64,000 nucleotides of DNA from RPRB01 sp035519675 (GTDB lineage Bacteria > Myxococcota > Myxococcia > Myxococcales > Myxococcaceae), in the NCBI GenBank assembly GCA_035519675.1, contig DATIWB010000130.1, positions 15,451 to 79,450 on the forward strand, read 5' to 3'. Shown here piece after piece: positions 30,991 through 39,706 of the stretch. Numbering within the stretch: the first letter of the stretch is position 1; the number at the start of each line of letters is the position of its first letter. A model generated the notes under the pieces. The model made no database searches and had not been told where the DNA came from. It saw only the letters and a list, made by a program, of their open reading frames with translations. The position numbers and the translations under genes are program-made.

Positions 30991-32595
30991 ATGGCCGGCG
31001 TGCCAGCCCCGTCCGCCGAGGCGCGGAGGATTCGCGGCGAGTACTTCACGCCCCCACCGCTGGTGGACGCCGTGCTCTCGCTCGCCGTCCCCCACCTCGG
31101 TCCCGGCCCGGTCACCGTCGCCGACCCGGCGTGCGGCGACGGGGGGTTCCTTTCTGCCGCCGCCCGGGCGCTCCCGGCCGCCCGGCTGCACGGGCTCGAG
31201 CTGGACCTCGCGCACGCCGCGGCTGCCCGGCGCGAGGTTCCCGGAGCGCGCATCCTGGTGGGCGACGCGCTCCGGGGCGGATGGGACGCGTTGGTGCGCA
31301 TCCTGCCTGACGACGGCGAGGAGCTCTGGCTGGGAAACCCGCCCTACAACGGCACCTCACCGCTGCTCGGCGATCCACCGGCCTACCGTGCCCTGCGCGC
31401 CCGTCTCGGCCTCGACGGCGCCCTCCCTCGCGGCACCAGCCTCCGCGACGACTACGCCTTCTTCCTCCTCCTGGCCTCGGAGCGGCTGGCACGACGGCCC
31501 GGCGTCCTGGCCTGGGTGACCTCGGCCACCCTCCTCGACGCCTTTCTCTACGCCCCGCTCCGCCGCCGCCTCCTGGACCGGCTCGGGCTGCGAGAGGTGG
31601 TCGACCTGGGCGCGGGCGTCTTCCCCGGAACGCGGGTGCGGACGTGCGTCACGGTCTGGCGGAGCCGGCACGGTCCGGCGCCCTCTCCCCGGTTCCGCGC
31701 CTGGGCGCCCGGCTCGAGGGCGGTGGAGCGCACCCGGCCGTGTCCCTTCCGGATCGACGGGCCGGAGTGGAGCCTGCGACCGGTCCCCGCCGAGGCGGAG
31801 CAACTGGACAGGCACTGGCGCGCCCTGGGCCAGCCGCTCGACGTGCTCGTCCCGGTGAGCTGCAGCGGATTGAAGACCCGGTTCGACGAGCTGCTGGTCG
31901 ACGAGGACGCGGAACGGCTCCTTGCCCGCGTGGATGCCTTCCTTCGCACCCGCGACCTCGAAGCGTTCGCGCGGGCGCACCGGATTCCCCGGCCGCTGCT
32001 TCCCAAGCTGGAGGCGCTGCGCCGCTCACCCGGGCTCCCCGCACGGGCCGACCGGAACTCGGTGCGTCCCTTCCACCGCTGGGCGGGAGCGCGCCACCGC
32101 GGCGGCCTGCCCGAGAGCGCACGGGCGTTCTGCTACCTGGAGCGGCGGCTCATTCCCCGCGGGGACCACCGGCTGGTCGGCGCGTTCGACCCGCACGCCG
32201 GCGACTGCAAGCTGGTCTTCAACCTCCGGGAGCTGCCGCTCGCCGCCACCGCGCTCGAGTCCGAGGGCTGCGTCCCCGCCCACCGGCACACTCGCTTCGC
32301 CCCGCTGCTCGTGCCGGAGCGAGTGCGGAGCGATGGGCCGGCCGCGGGGCGCTCGGGCGGGAGCCTCGGTCCGCCGGTTCCGAACCTCTCTCCGGCCGGC
32401 CTCGCCTGGGCCGAGCGGGTGGGGGGTCCACGGCAGGCCTTCCGGCGCATCGCGGCCTTCATCAACTCGTCTGCGGTCCAGGAGGTCTGGGCGCCGGCCT
32501 TCGGCTGCAGCCGCGTCCTGCCGGTTCCACTGCACGACGGATGGCCGAGCCACCCGGAGGGGAGCCCTCTTGCGAGCGGCGCTGCCCGTGGGTGA
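30991..32595 (+). CDS. Orphan N6-adenine DNA methyltransferase
   Basis: This protein has 534 residues. RRIRGEYFTPPPLVDAVL (12-29) opens the fold. AdoMet motif I is DPACGDGGFL (45-54) and catalytic motif IV is NPPYNG (116-121), the gamma-class signature for adenine N6 methylation. The C-terminal 270 residues look like a target-recognition region of Eco57I-type or N-6 DNA methylases. No helicase, nuclease or restriction partner is adjacent, so it is a solitary enzyme, perhaps epigenetic, or one half of a decayed restriction system. The start could also be GTG 31000. Confidence 0.88.
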   Translation: MAGVPAPSAEARRIRGEYFTPPPLVDAVLSLAVPHLGPGPVTVADPACGDGGFLSAAARALPAARLHGLELDLAHAAAARREVPGARILVGDALRGGWDALVRILPDDGEELWLGNPPYNGTSPLLGDPPAYRALRARLGLDGALPRGTSLRDDYAFFLLLASERLARRPGVLAWVTSATLLDAFLYAPLRRRLLDRLGLREVVDLGAGVFPGTRVRTCVTVWRSRHGPAPSPRFRAWAPGSRAVERTRPCPFRIDGPEWSLRPVPAEAEQLDRHWRALGQPLDVLVPVSCSGLKTRFDELLVDEDAERLLARVDAFLRTRDLEAFARAHRIPRPLLPKLEALRRSPGLPARADRNSVRPFHRWAGARHRGGLPESARAFCYLERRLIPRGDHRLVGAFDPHAGDCKLVFNLRELPLAATALESEGCVPAHRHTRFAPLLVPERVRSDGPAAGRSGGSLGPPVPNLSPAGLAWAERVGGPRQAFRRIAAFINSSAVQEVWAPAFGCSRVLPVPLHDGWPSHPEGSPLASGAARG

Positions 32596-32629
32596 GCCTC
32601 GCCCGCCGTCGAGTCGAGGAGTCCGAGCG

Positions 32630-32914
32630 ATGAGAACGAGAGCGTGGCTGGTCCTGGGGTGCGTGGTGGCAACGGGCGCGCGGGCGGCGGAAACGAAGCC
32701 GGGGCACGCCGGAGGCACGGCGGTGAAGCCGGTGGTGTGCCGCGCGGTGGCCGACGCCCTGGGCAAGGGCGGCCAGGAGCTGGCGCAGGCGCTGGAGCGG
32801 GATGCGATCGAGCTCGCCCCGAAAGGCTACGTGCTCGCGGCGCTGCTCCCGGGAGACCCACCGGTGGCCTGCTACCGACACGAGGGCCCGCCGCCGAAGC
32901 CGGGCGCGCGGTGA
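32630..32914 (+). CDS. Small secreted protein, unknown
   Basis: The protein has 94 residues from ATG 32630, preceded by GAGGAG. A signal peptide (MRTRAWLVLGCVVATGARAAE) is followed by about 70 mature residues with two cysteines (VVCRAVADAL and VACYRHEG) that could pair. There is no recognised domain. It starts 35 bp after the methyltransferase stop and may be co-transcribed, but it has no obvious link to DNA modification. Confidence 0.6.
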   Translation: MRTRAWLVLGCVVATGARAAETKPGHAGGTAVKPVVCRAVADALGKGGQELAQALERDAIELAPKGYVLAALLPGDPPVACYRHEGPPPKPGAR

Positions 32915-32988
32915 GGCGGCCGTGCCGGGCGGACCCCGGGCCTGACCACTGAACGGATTGTCAGCCCCCAGATGTAGTGTATGCCCCC

Positions 32989-33414
32989 ATGGAACGCACC
33001 GCCCGTCCGGCTCCGCTCCTGGAACAGCAGTCGCTGCTCGGCGGTGTGGACCTCGTGCGCCCAGGGTCCAGAGGCCGGAGCCAGGGCACCTCGGTCCACG
33101 TCGATCCGCGGTGGGAGATCGGCTTTGCCAAGGCCCTCGCGCTCGTGGTGGAGCACGGCCGCAAGGCCCGTGAAGCGACGGAGCTTTCCCGCTGGAGCCG
33201 CTGCCCGCGTTGCCAGCGTGTCGGCGACACCCTGCGCGAGTTCGGCGTCCGCACCCTGCGGGGTCGGCGGGTGGCCCAGTCCTGGTGCCGGTCCTGCCGC
33301 GGCCCGGCCCTGGCCCCCGGCCCGCGCCGCCTCCCGGCCCAGGCCAGCTGGCTCGACCACGAGCCGAGCTCGCTGACCGCGGCCGCCCTGACCTCGCCGA
33401 CTCTAGGACCCTGA
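32989..33414 (+). CDS. Small zinc-ribbon protein, unknown
   Basis: The protein has 141 residues from ATG 32989 (an in-frame GTG lies at 32977). The middle carries CPRC-x(20+)-CRSC, a treble-clef or zinc-ribbon arrangement (SRCPRCQRVGDTLREF and QSWCRSCRG), as in HNH-like or ribosome-associated small proteins. No HNH catalytic residues are visible. Its last 12 codons fall inside a tandemly duplicated 82-bp sequence, so the present C-terminus (LTAAALTSPTLGP) is repeat-derived. Both frames here are open, and the Cys pairs are my reason for preferring this one. Confidence 0.5.
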   Translation: MERTARPAPLLEQQSLLGGVDLVRPGSRGRSQGTSVHVDPRWEIGFAKALALVVEHGRKAREATELSRWSRCPRCQRVGDTLREFGVRTLRGRRVAQSWCRSCRGPALAPGPRRLPAQASWLDHEPSSLTAAALTSPTLGP

Positions 33415-33532
33415 CCACACCTTGACCCGGATCTTGGCCGCGGCCGCCCTCACGCTGACTGCGGCCGCCCTGGCCTCGCCGACTCTAGGACCCTGACCAC
33501 ACCTTGACCCGGATCTTGGCCGCGGCCGCCCT
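33379..33532. repeat. Tandem repeat with GCGGCCGCC ends, two 72-bp units
   Basis: Units at 33379-33450 and 33461-33532 differ at one base and are separated by 10 bp (period 82). Each begins and ends with GCGGCCGCCCT and contains CTAGGACCCTGACC. The first unit contains the stop codon of the zinc-ribbon gene, and the second repeats those codons beyond it. A diverged third unit of exactly the same length is at 38364-38435. Confidence 0.9.
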
Positions 33533-33535
33533 GAC

Positions 33536-35821
33536 TCAGATGTAGCCGAACCGCCGGCGGAGCAGCCACTCGCCCCCGAGCAGCACGGCCAGCGCCACCA
33601 GCCAGCCCCAGCGGTCCCAGAGCGGCGCGTCCTTGCTCCGCCCCACCTCCACCAGCGGTGGATCCAGCAGGGGCGCGGCGGGAAGTCCGCCCATCGGCAG
33701 CTCGTAGGCGCGCCCCCCGGTGGCACGGGCGATGTCCGCCAGCAGCTCGGTCCGGACCGAGGCGTCAGCCATCTCCGGTCCCACCGATCGCACCGCCACC
33801 GCGTCGTCGGCCTCGCCCAGGTCCTTCCCGTTCAGCTTGGCCGTCGCCCGGAGCTTGTACGCGCCGGGCGGCACCGGGTCGAACGCCACCCGAGCCACCC
33901 CGTCGGGTCCGCCGTTCGCCACCCGCGTCTGGAGCACCTTCCGCTCGGTGAGCCCGAAGAGGTCCACCCGCACCTCGGCGGAGGCCGCGGGCTGATAGTC
34001 CGGCTGGCGCGCGGTGACCACCGCGCCCACCGGATGGCCCGGCTCGACCGTCGGCGGGTCGGCGGAGATCTGCAGCGAGGTCAGATCCGGGTCGCGCACC
34101 AGCCAGCGGAGGGCGTTGCTCCAGAACCGGTCGTAGTGGCGGTTCTGTTCGCCGGTGCGGCGGGCGGTGAAGGCCCAGGTCCAGCTGTCGTCCATCATCA
34201 TCGCCATCGCCCGACCGCGGCCGTGCTCCCAGAGCGCGAGCACCGGGGCCGGCTGCCCGTTGACCTGGAGGTTGGGGTGGGCGAGCAGCACCGTCGCTCC
34301 CTGCTTCACCCGCACCACGTTCAGCCCGCTCGCCGGCGGCAGCTCGTCCCAGGAGGACTGCGTTCCGCCCTCCGTGGTCTGCACCCGCATCACCGGGTGC
34401 CGGAGCCCGTCGGCGGTGAGCTTCACCTTGAAAGGCTCGACCACCGCCGAGGCGCCGCTGGGGTCCACCGGGAGCGCGCGGTCCAGCACCGGGTAGGCCG
34501 CGCGGCCCTCGCCGAAGGCGTGGTCCCCGCCGATGACCAGGAGCGCGCCACCCCCCACCACGTACTGCTCGAGGTTGCGCTCGTAGCTGGCGATGGAGAG
34601 CGCCGGCTCGGCGTAGCCGAAGTTCTGGAACACCACCACGTCGAAGGTGTGGAGCTTGGTGTCGAAGATCTCCTCCATCGGGAAGGGGATCAGCGACAGC
34701 TCGCGCTCGGGGTTCCGGGTCTGGGTGTCGTCCGAGGAGGTGCGCAGGATGTAGAACGAGACCAGGTCCACGTTCGGGTCCTGTCTCAACAGACCGCGGA
34801 GGAATCGCTCGTCCCAGCTCGGACGCCCCACCACCAGGAGCACCCGGACCCGGTCGCGGATGACCTTCAGCACGAACGAGCGGGTGTTGTTCTCCACCAC
34901 CGCCTCGCCCGGGTACACCGGCGCTCCCACGGTGTAGACGAAGCGGCCGGTCTGGTCGGGGGTGAAGGTGAAGGAGACCGGCGTGCGCTGATCGTCCTGG
35001 TCGAGGTGCACGGTGCGGGTGCCCACGGTGAGACCCTCACGCTGGAGCACCACCGGTACGTCGCGGCCCTTCAGTCCCCGGGCGTGCAGCTCGAGGTCCA
35101 CCGTCACCGCGTTCCGGACGAAGGCGAAGTCGTCCACCTTCACCGCCTCCACCGCCAGATCCACCAGCGCCGGCTCGCCCACCCGGACGGTGGAGACCGG
35201 GAAGCCCAGGGTGCGCAGCTCGTCGGACTGGCGCGTCTGGAGCCCGGCCTGGAGCTCGACGTTGTCCGCCCCGTCCGAGAGCAAGATCGCCCCGGCGAGC
35301 TTGCGGCTGCCACCGGTGTCGGTCGCCTTCAGCGCTCGGAGCGCGGCCATGAGATCCGTCCGGTAGCCGGTGCCCGGGGTGCGGAGCGCCTCCAGCGAGA
35401 CGGGCGCGAGCTCCGGAGAAAAGCCGAGGACCTCCACCTGGTACCGGTCGCGGAGGGCCTCGAGCCCGGGAGCGAAGCGGTCCAGCGCCTCGGCCGCCGC
35501 CGCCGCCCTGGTCGGACCATCGGGCCGCACCGGGAAGCCCATGCTCGCGCTCCGGTCCACCAGCACCGCGAGGCGGTTCTTCACCCGCACCTGGGCCAGC
35601 TGCCGCAGCCCGGGCTCGAGGAGGAAGAAGAGCGCCATCGCTCCGGCCAGCAGCCGGAGCACCAGGAGCACCCGACGCCGGAGCGTCGACGGCTCGCGCC
35701 GCAGCCCGAGCACCGCCAGCACCACCCCCGCCAGCACCAGGAGGGCGAGCAGACCGAGCGCCCAGGCCGGAAGCGGAGAGAGGCTCACCAGCCGCCAGGT
35801 GGTGGTGGTGCCCCCGTTCAT
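33536..35821 (-). CDS. VWA and glutamine-amidotransferase-like domain membrane protein
   Basis: The protein has 761 residues. Residues 18-40 and 55-72 are membrane helices. A von Willebrand A fold follows with a MIDAS-like VLVDRSASMGFP (near 85) and LLSDGADNVEL. A class-I glutamine-amidotransferase-like fold occupies about 300-560 (VLLVVGRPSWDERFL, GGGALLVIGGDHAFGEG). A beta-sandwich and a C-terminal helix (WLVALAVLLGGEWLLRRRF) complete it. The architecture matches large proteins of MoxR/BatA/DUF58/DUF4159 clusters involved in envelope homeostasis. Here MoxR and DUF58 are absent. It overlaps the DUF4159 stop by 4 bp. Confidence 0.88.
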   Translation of the reverse strand: MNGGTTTTWRLVSLSPLPAWALGLLALLVLAGVVLAVLGLRREPSTLRRRVLLVLRLLAGAMALFFLLEPGLRQLAQVRVKNRLAVLVDRSASMGFPVRPDGPTRAAAAAEALDRFAPGLEALRDRYQVEVLGFSPELAPVSLEALRTPGTGYRTDLMAALRALKATDTGGSRKLAGAILLSDGADNVELQAGLQTRQSDELRTLGFPVSTVRVGEPALVDLAVEAVKVDDFAFVRNAVTVDLELHARGLKGRDVPVVLQREGLTVGTRTVHLDQDDQRTPVSFTFTPDQTGRFVYTVGAPVYPGEAVVENNTRSFVLKVIRDRVRVLLVVGRPSWDERFLRGLLRQDPNVDLVSFYILRTSSDDTQTRNPERELSLIPFPMEEIFDTKLHTFDVVVFQNFGYAEPALSIASYERNLEQYVVGGGALLVIGGDHAFGEGRAAYPVLDRALPVDPSGASAVVEPFKVKLTADGLRHPVMRVQTTEGGTQSSWDELPPASGLNVVRVKQGATVLLAHPNLQVNGQPAPVLALWEHGRGRAMAMMMDDSWTWAFTARRTGEQNRHYDRFWSNALRWLVRDPDLTSLQISADPPTVEPGHPVGAVVTARQPDYQPAASAEVRVDLFGLTERKVLQTRVANGGPDGVARVAFDPVPPGAYKLRATAKLNGKDLGEADDAVAVRSVGPEMADASVRTELLADIARATGGRAYELPMGGLPAAPLLDPPLVEVGRSKDAPLWDRWGWLVALAVLLGGEWLLRRRFGYI

Positions 35822-36567
35822 CTCCGCTTCTTGAGAATCAGCGGGAGGTGCACTGCGTCGTCCTTGTAGTCGAGGCAGAGCCCGTACATGCAGACGTTGA
35901 TCCCCACCCGCACCGCGAGCTCCCGCTGCGGCTCACCGCCCGGCGAGACCTCGTAGGCATAGGCCCCACCCTCGTCGCGCTCCCAGGCGCCGGCGAGGTC
36001 GTTCTGCGAGTACACCACCGCGGCCCGGTTGCCGAGGTTCACCATGTGCAGCTGCGGGTGGAGGAAGAGCCGTCCCGGGGCCGAGTCGAGCAGGTAGAAG
36101 GTCTTGAACAGCACGTGGGTGCTCGGCACCGGCTCCAGCGCCGAGCCCGGGAGCACCCGGGCCAGCTCTCGCCGGAAGCCGGTGTCGAACCCGCGCCCAC
36201 CGCTTCCGTCGTTGGCGTCGGCCAGGACGAAGCCGCCGAAGGTCAGGTAGCGGCGGAGCGCCTCGACCTCGGGAGACGAGAGCGGCGGGAAGTCGCCGTC
36301 ACCCCCGAAGTAGAGGAAGGGGTGGTCGAACAGCCGCGGGCTGGCGAGGGCGAGGCCGCGTGCCTCGGGCACCACCTCCACCGAGGTGCGCCGCTGCAGC
36401 TCCCAGGCGAGCCGCCGGAGGCCGGACAGCCGCCCATCCCACCGGCCGCCGTGCTGGGCGACACCGGGGACGAAGCGCGCTCCCTCTCCGAAGGCCAGCG
36501 CGCGGCGGCCCAGCGTCAGCAGTGGCAGGCTGCCCAGGAGGGCTCGTCGAGAGAGAGGAAACGCCAT
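35818..36567 (-). CDS. DUF4159 protein with Tat-like signal
   Basis: The protein has 249 residues beginning MAFPLSRRALLGSLPLL, a twin-arginine-type signal; tatB and tatC are encoded in this same window. The core shows DUF4159 landmarks: WELQRRTSVEVVPEARGLAL, FLYFGGDGDFPPLS, RRYLTFGGFVLADAND, and near the end NVCMYGLCLDYKDDAVHLPLIL. The family is always found with VWA proteins like its downstream neighbour, and its role is unproven. The overlap with that gene (ATGA) shows translational coupling. Confidence 0.88.
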   Translation of the reverse strand: MAFPLSRRALLGSLPLLTLGRRALAFGEGARFVPGVAQHGGRWDGRLSGLRRLAWELQRRTSVEVVPEARGLALASPRLFDHPFLYFGGDGDFPPLSSPEVEALRRYLTFGGFVLADANDGSGGRGFDTGFRRELARVLPGSALEPVPSTHVLFKTFYLLDSAPGRLFLHPQLHMVNLGNRAAVVYSQNDLAGAWERDEGGAYAYEVSPGGEPQRELAVRVGINVCMYGLCLDYKDDAVHLPLILKKRR

Positions 36568-36682
36568 TCGCCAAGAGCCAGGGGCTCGCTTAGCACGCCC
36601 GACCGTGCAACAGCGGCGCCGGCGCGCTTCATCCTGCCCCCCAGGGCGTGTATAGACGGGCCCCGGCGTTCATCCCCCCGAC

Positions 36683-36940
36683 ATGAAGGCATCCGACTCC
36701 GAACCGGCCGAGGCGCTCCGCCGGGCCCAGCAGGCACTCAGCGCAGGCGACGTGGTGGCCGCCCGGCGGCTCGCCGAGAAGGCGCTGGCAGCAGGTCCGC
36801 GCGACACGGAGGCGGCCGAGGCCAGGGACATCCTGGCCCGGACCGGCGTCGCCTGGCGGCTGCTCGGCTACGGAGCGGTGGCGGCAGTCTGCTTCGTCCT
36901 CCTGGTCCTGGTGGCGCTGCTGCGGAGTGGACACTCGTGA
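36683..36940 (+). CDS. Small TPR-like membrane protein
   Basis: The protein has 85 residues. Residues 8-50 form an alpha-helical hairpin pair resembling one TPR repeat (ALRRAQQALSAGDVVAARRLAEKALAAGPRDTEAAEARDIL, in two parts). Residues 58-80 form one transmembrane helix. The stop overlaps the GTG start of the next gene (GTGA), so the two proteins are probably made together. It may tether or organise its neighbour. Function unknown. Confidence 0.65.
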   Translation: MKASDSEPAEALRRAQQALSAGDVVAARRLAEKALAAGPRDTEAAEARDILARTGVAWRLLGYGAVAAVCFVLLVLVALLRSGHS

Positions 36941-38340
36941 AGCGGCGTTCAGCAGCGGCAGTGGCGACACGGGCGGCGGCGGCGGCCGTGGATCCGCGGC
37001 GGCCTGCGCCACTCGGCCGGAGAGGCTGGCTGGTGATCGGCGCCGTGGTCCTCCTGGCGAACCTCCCCGTCCTCCATCTGCTCGTCCGGAGCGAACCGAG
37101 GCCCACCGGGCGGGTGCCCTTCTCGGACGATTTCACCGACCCGGGCACCGTGGCTCGCAACTACCGGTCACTCGGCGGCTACCCGCGGGTGGTGGGCGGT
37201 GAGCTGCTCTCGCCGGGCACGAAGAACAACCCGCTCTGGCTCGACGCCGCGCTCCCCCCGGACGTGGTGGTGGAGGTCTCCGCCCGGCCCATCAGCCCCG
37301 ACGGGGAGATCCGGGTCACCGTCTTCGGGAGCGGGATCGACGCCGACACCGGTTACCAGGCGGTGCTCGGCCCATGGAGCCCCATGGGCTCGCCGCAGCG
37401 GCTTGGCCCGAGCCTGGTGCGGCTGGACGAGAACGGCGCCACCCTCTCGCGCTGGCTCTCGCGGGCGAAGGTGCCTGGAGACCTCCGCTCGGCGGGCTTC
37501 CGGAAGGACTCGGGGCTCCGCATCGAGGCCCCACCGCTCACCCTCGAGCCGTCGCACGTGTACCGGATGCGCTTCGAGCGGCGGGGCTCGGTCCTGCGCT
37601 GGACGGTGGACGGGCGGCTGATGGCCGAGCTGGACGACCCCTTCCCCCTCACCGGTCCCGGGCACGACCGCCTCGGCCTCTCCAGCGGCGAGTGGGACGT
37701 CTACTACGACGACCTCCGGGTCACCCCGGCGACGGGCGGAGGCTTTGCGCCGGTGACTGCCGCTCCCCCCGAGCCGGCCGCCGGCCCGTTCTTTGACGAC
37801 TTCGACCGGGCCCAGCTGGGACCGGACTGGCTGGCCACCGACCCCACCGCGGTCTCGCTCGAGCAGGGCGCGGCGGTGGTGCAGCGCGCCCACAACCACC
37901 CGGTGTGGCTCCGGAAGCCCATCCCCGACGACGTGGTCATCGACCTCGAGGTGTGGACCGACAGCCCCGACGGCGACATGAAGGTCGAGGTCTTCGGTGA
38001 CGGGCAGTCGTTCCACCGCGGAGACTTGGGCGCGGCGTACGACGCCACCGGGTACGTGCTGGTGATGGGCGGATGGCGGAACACCCTCTCCGCCATCGCC
38101 CGGCAGCACGAGCATGCCGCCGACCGGGTGACGCGTGCCGACCCACGGGTGGTGCCCGGGCGAAAGTACCACTGGACCATCCGCCGCCAGGGCCGCGTCC
38201 TCAGCTGGCTGGTCGACGGTCAGCCCTTCTTGACCCTCGACGATGCCGACCCGCTCCGTGGACCCGCGCACCGGTACCTCGCGCTGTCCGGGTGGGAGTC
38301 GAAGGTGCACTTCGACAACCTCAGGATCAAGCCACTGTGA
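36937..38340 (+). CDS. Membrane-anchored protein with duplicated lectin-like domain
   Basis: The protein has 467 residues from GTG 36937. A basic N-terminus precedes one membrane helix (WLVIGAVVLLANLPVLHLL). Two homologous beta-sandwich domains follow (about 60-280 and 290-467), each running FxDDF ... NNPLWL or NHPVWL ... PDG(E/D)(I/M)(R/K)VxVFG(S/D)G ... LRWxVDGR or LSWLVDGQ ... YYDDLRV or HFDNLRIK. The pattern resembles concanavalin-like or 3-keto-disaccharide-hydrolase-type domains that bind carbohydrate; I see no convincing catalytic pair. It may be a surface or periplasmic glycan-binding protein. Confidence 0.75.
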   Translation: MKRRSAAAVATRAAAAAVDPRRPAPLGRRGWLVIGAVVLLANLPVLHLLVRSEPRPTGRVPFSDDFTDPGTVARNYRSLGGYPRVVGGELLSPGTKNNPLWLDAALPPDVVVEVSARPISPDGEIRVTVFGSGIDADTGYQAVLGPWSPMGSPQRLGPSLVRLDENGATLSRWLSRAKVPGDLRSAGFRKDSGLRIEAPPLTLEPSHVYRMRFERRGSVLRWTVDGRLMAELDDPFPLTGPGHDRLGLSSGEWDVYYDDLRVTPATGGGFAPVTAAPPEPAAGPFFDDFDRAQLGPDWLATDPTAVSLEQGAAVVQRAHNHPVWLRKPIPDDVVIDLEVWTDSPDGDMKVEVFGDGQSFHRGDLGAAYDATGYVLVMGGWRNTLSAIARQHEHAADRVTRADPRVVPGRKYHWTIRRQGRVLSWLVDGQPFLTLDDADPLRGPAHRYLALSGWESKVHFDNLRIKPL

Positions 38341-38363
38341 GCGCGCCCGCCATGCGCTCGGCT

Positions 38364-38435
38364 GCGGCCGCCCTGACCTCACAGACTATTGTCGCCCGAA
38401 GTCACCTCGACGTGGACCTCGACTGCGGCCGCCAT
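38364..38435. repeat. Third, diverged 72-bp GCGGCCGCC repeat unit
   Basis: This unit has exactly the length of the two at 33379-33532. The first 17 bases (GCGGCCGCCCTGACCTC), the GACT and ACCT blocks and the terminal GCGGCCGCC are identical, while the centre differs. It lies between the lectin-like gene and the sigma-factor stop, so the repeats bracket the four genes at 33536-38340. Confidence 0.75.
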
Positions 38436-38438
38436 GAC

Positions 38439-39623
38439 CTACGGCTTCGGCTCGGCGATCAGGTCGAAGTCCGGCAGCTCCGAGCGGACGAACTCGCGCA
38501 TCCGGTCCACCAGCGCCGCCTCGATCTGCCGCGCCCGCTCCCGGGAGAAGCCGAAGTGAGTGCCGATGTCCTGCAAGGTCATCGGCTCGTCGGCGGTGAG
38601 CCGCTTCTCGAAGATGTACCTCTCCTTGCCCTCCAGCGTCCTGGCGAAGACCTCCAGCTTGTCGCGGAAGAGGCGCTTCAGCTCCTCGGTGGCAAGCCGC
38701 TCGTCCGCGGCAGGGAAGCCGCTCGCCGGCAGGATGCGGTCCCCGCGGGTCCCGTCCCCGTCCTCGCCCACCGGGGCGTCGATCGAGACCTCGTCCTGAC
38801 CGAGGCGCTGGTCCATCTCCACCACGTCCTGCTCGGTGACGTTCAGCCGCTCGGCGAGCAGCTTGGGAGTGGCCTCGTAGCCCAGCTTGAGCAGCCGCTC
38901 CTGCTCCTGGCGCAACTTGAAGAAGAGCTTCCGCTGGGCCTCGGTGGTCCCCAGCTTCACCATCTTCCAGTTGTCCATGATGTAGCGAAGGATGTACGCG
39001 CGGATCCACCAGGCCGCGTAGGTGGAGAGCTTCACCCCGCGGTCAGGGTCGAACTTCTTCACCGCCTGCATCAGGCCGATGTTCCCCTCCTGCACCAGGT
39101 CGAGCAGCGCGAGGGGATTCCGGTGATACTCGTGGGCCAGCTTCACCACCAGGCGCAGGTTGGCCGAGACCAGGCGGGCCGCGGCGTCCAGGTCCCCGCT
39201 GCTCCGGTACCGCCGGGCCAGGCGGCCCTCCTCCTCCCGTGACAGCAGCGGGTGGCGCTGCACCTCGGCCATGTAGGCCGACATCGGATCGGCGCGGGCG
39301 ATGCTCCGTTCGGCCGGGCGGGTGGGGGTGACGGCTGCGAACTCGACCACCGGCTCCAGCTCGGCGAGCTCCTCGACATCCGGCTCCGCGGGCTCGGCGG
39401 CCTCCGCCGCCTCCTCGGCCTCCTCGACCGGACGGGCCTCCAGGACTTCCTCGACCGGACGGGCCTCGCGGACCTCCTCGGCCTCGGGCCGCGCCCTCCG
39501 CGCCGGGCGGGGACGTGCGGCGGTGGACCGCGCCGGCTTGCGGGGCGAGCGTGGGCTGGCCGCTGCCGGACGGGCGGCCGGCTTCCGGCGAGGCTTCCCT
39601 GGCTTCTTGGGTGGACGGGCCAT
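38439..39623 (-). CDS. RNA polymerase sigma factor, RpoH type, with long N-terminal extension
   Basis: This protein has 394 residues. The sigma-70 core occupies 112-394: region 1.2/2.1 (SAYMAEVQRHPLLSREEE), region 2 (NLRLVVKLAHEYHRNPLALLDLVQEGNIGLMQAVKKFDP..GVKLSTYAAWWIRAYILRYIMDNWKMVKLG, in parts), region 3 and region 4 (MTLQDIGTHFGFSRERARQIE). The core fits sigma-32 and the Myxococcus SigB/SigC/SigE group. The first 112 residues are a Lys/Arg/Pro/Ala block, then an acidic block with EARPVEE repeated, probably disordered. It is divergent from the DEAD helicase gene by 83 bp. Confidence 0.93.
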   Translation of the reverse strand: MARPPKKPGKPRRKPAARPAAASPRSPRKPARSTAARPRPARRARPEAEEVREARPVEEVLEARPVEEAEEAAEAAEPAEPDVEELAELEPVVEFAAVTPTRPAERSIARADPMSAYMAEVQRHPLLSREEEGRLARRYRSSGDLDAAARLVSANLRLVVKLAHEYHRNPLALLDLVQEGNIGLMQAVKKFDPDRGVKLSTYAAWWIRAYILRYIMDNWKMVKLGTTEAQRKLFFKLRQEQERLLKLGYEATPKLLAERLNVTEQDVVEMDQRLGQDEVSIDAPVGEDGDGTRGDRILPASGFPAADERLATEELKRLFRDKLEVFARTLEGKERYIFEKRLTADEPMTLQDIGTHFGFSRERARQIEAALVDRMREFVRSELPDFDLIAEPKP

Positions 39624-39706
39624 GGGCGAACGGACGGGTTGCTTCTAGCAGGACCCCAGGGGAGCGTGATTGCCAGGGTGTGCGGGAGGGATTAAGCCCG
39701 TGCTCG

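Noticed and set aside
30991..32914. Complete restriction-modification or BREX-like defence locus
   Set aside because: Only a methyltransferase is present; neighbours are a dehalogenase, a small secreted protein and a zinc-ribbon protein without nuclease motifs.
33379..33532. CRISPR array
   Set aside because: Only two units with a 10-bp separation and no cas genes; this is a simple tandem duplication.
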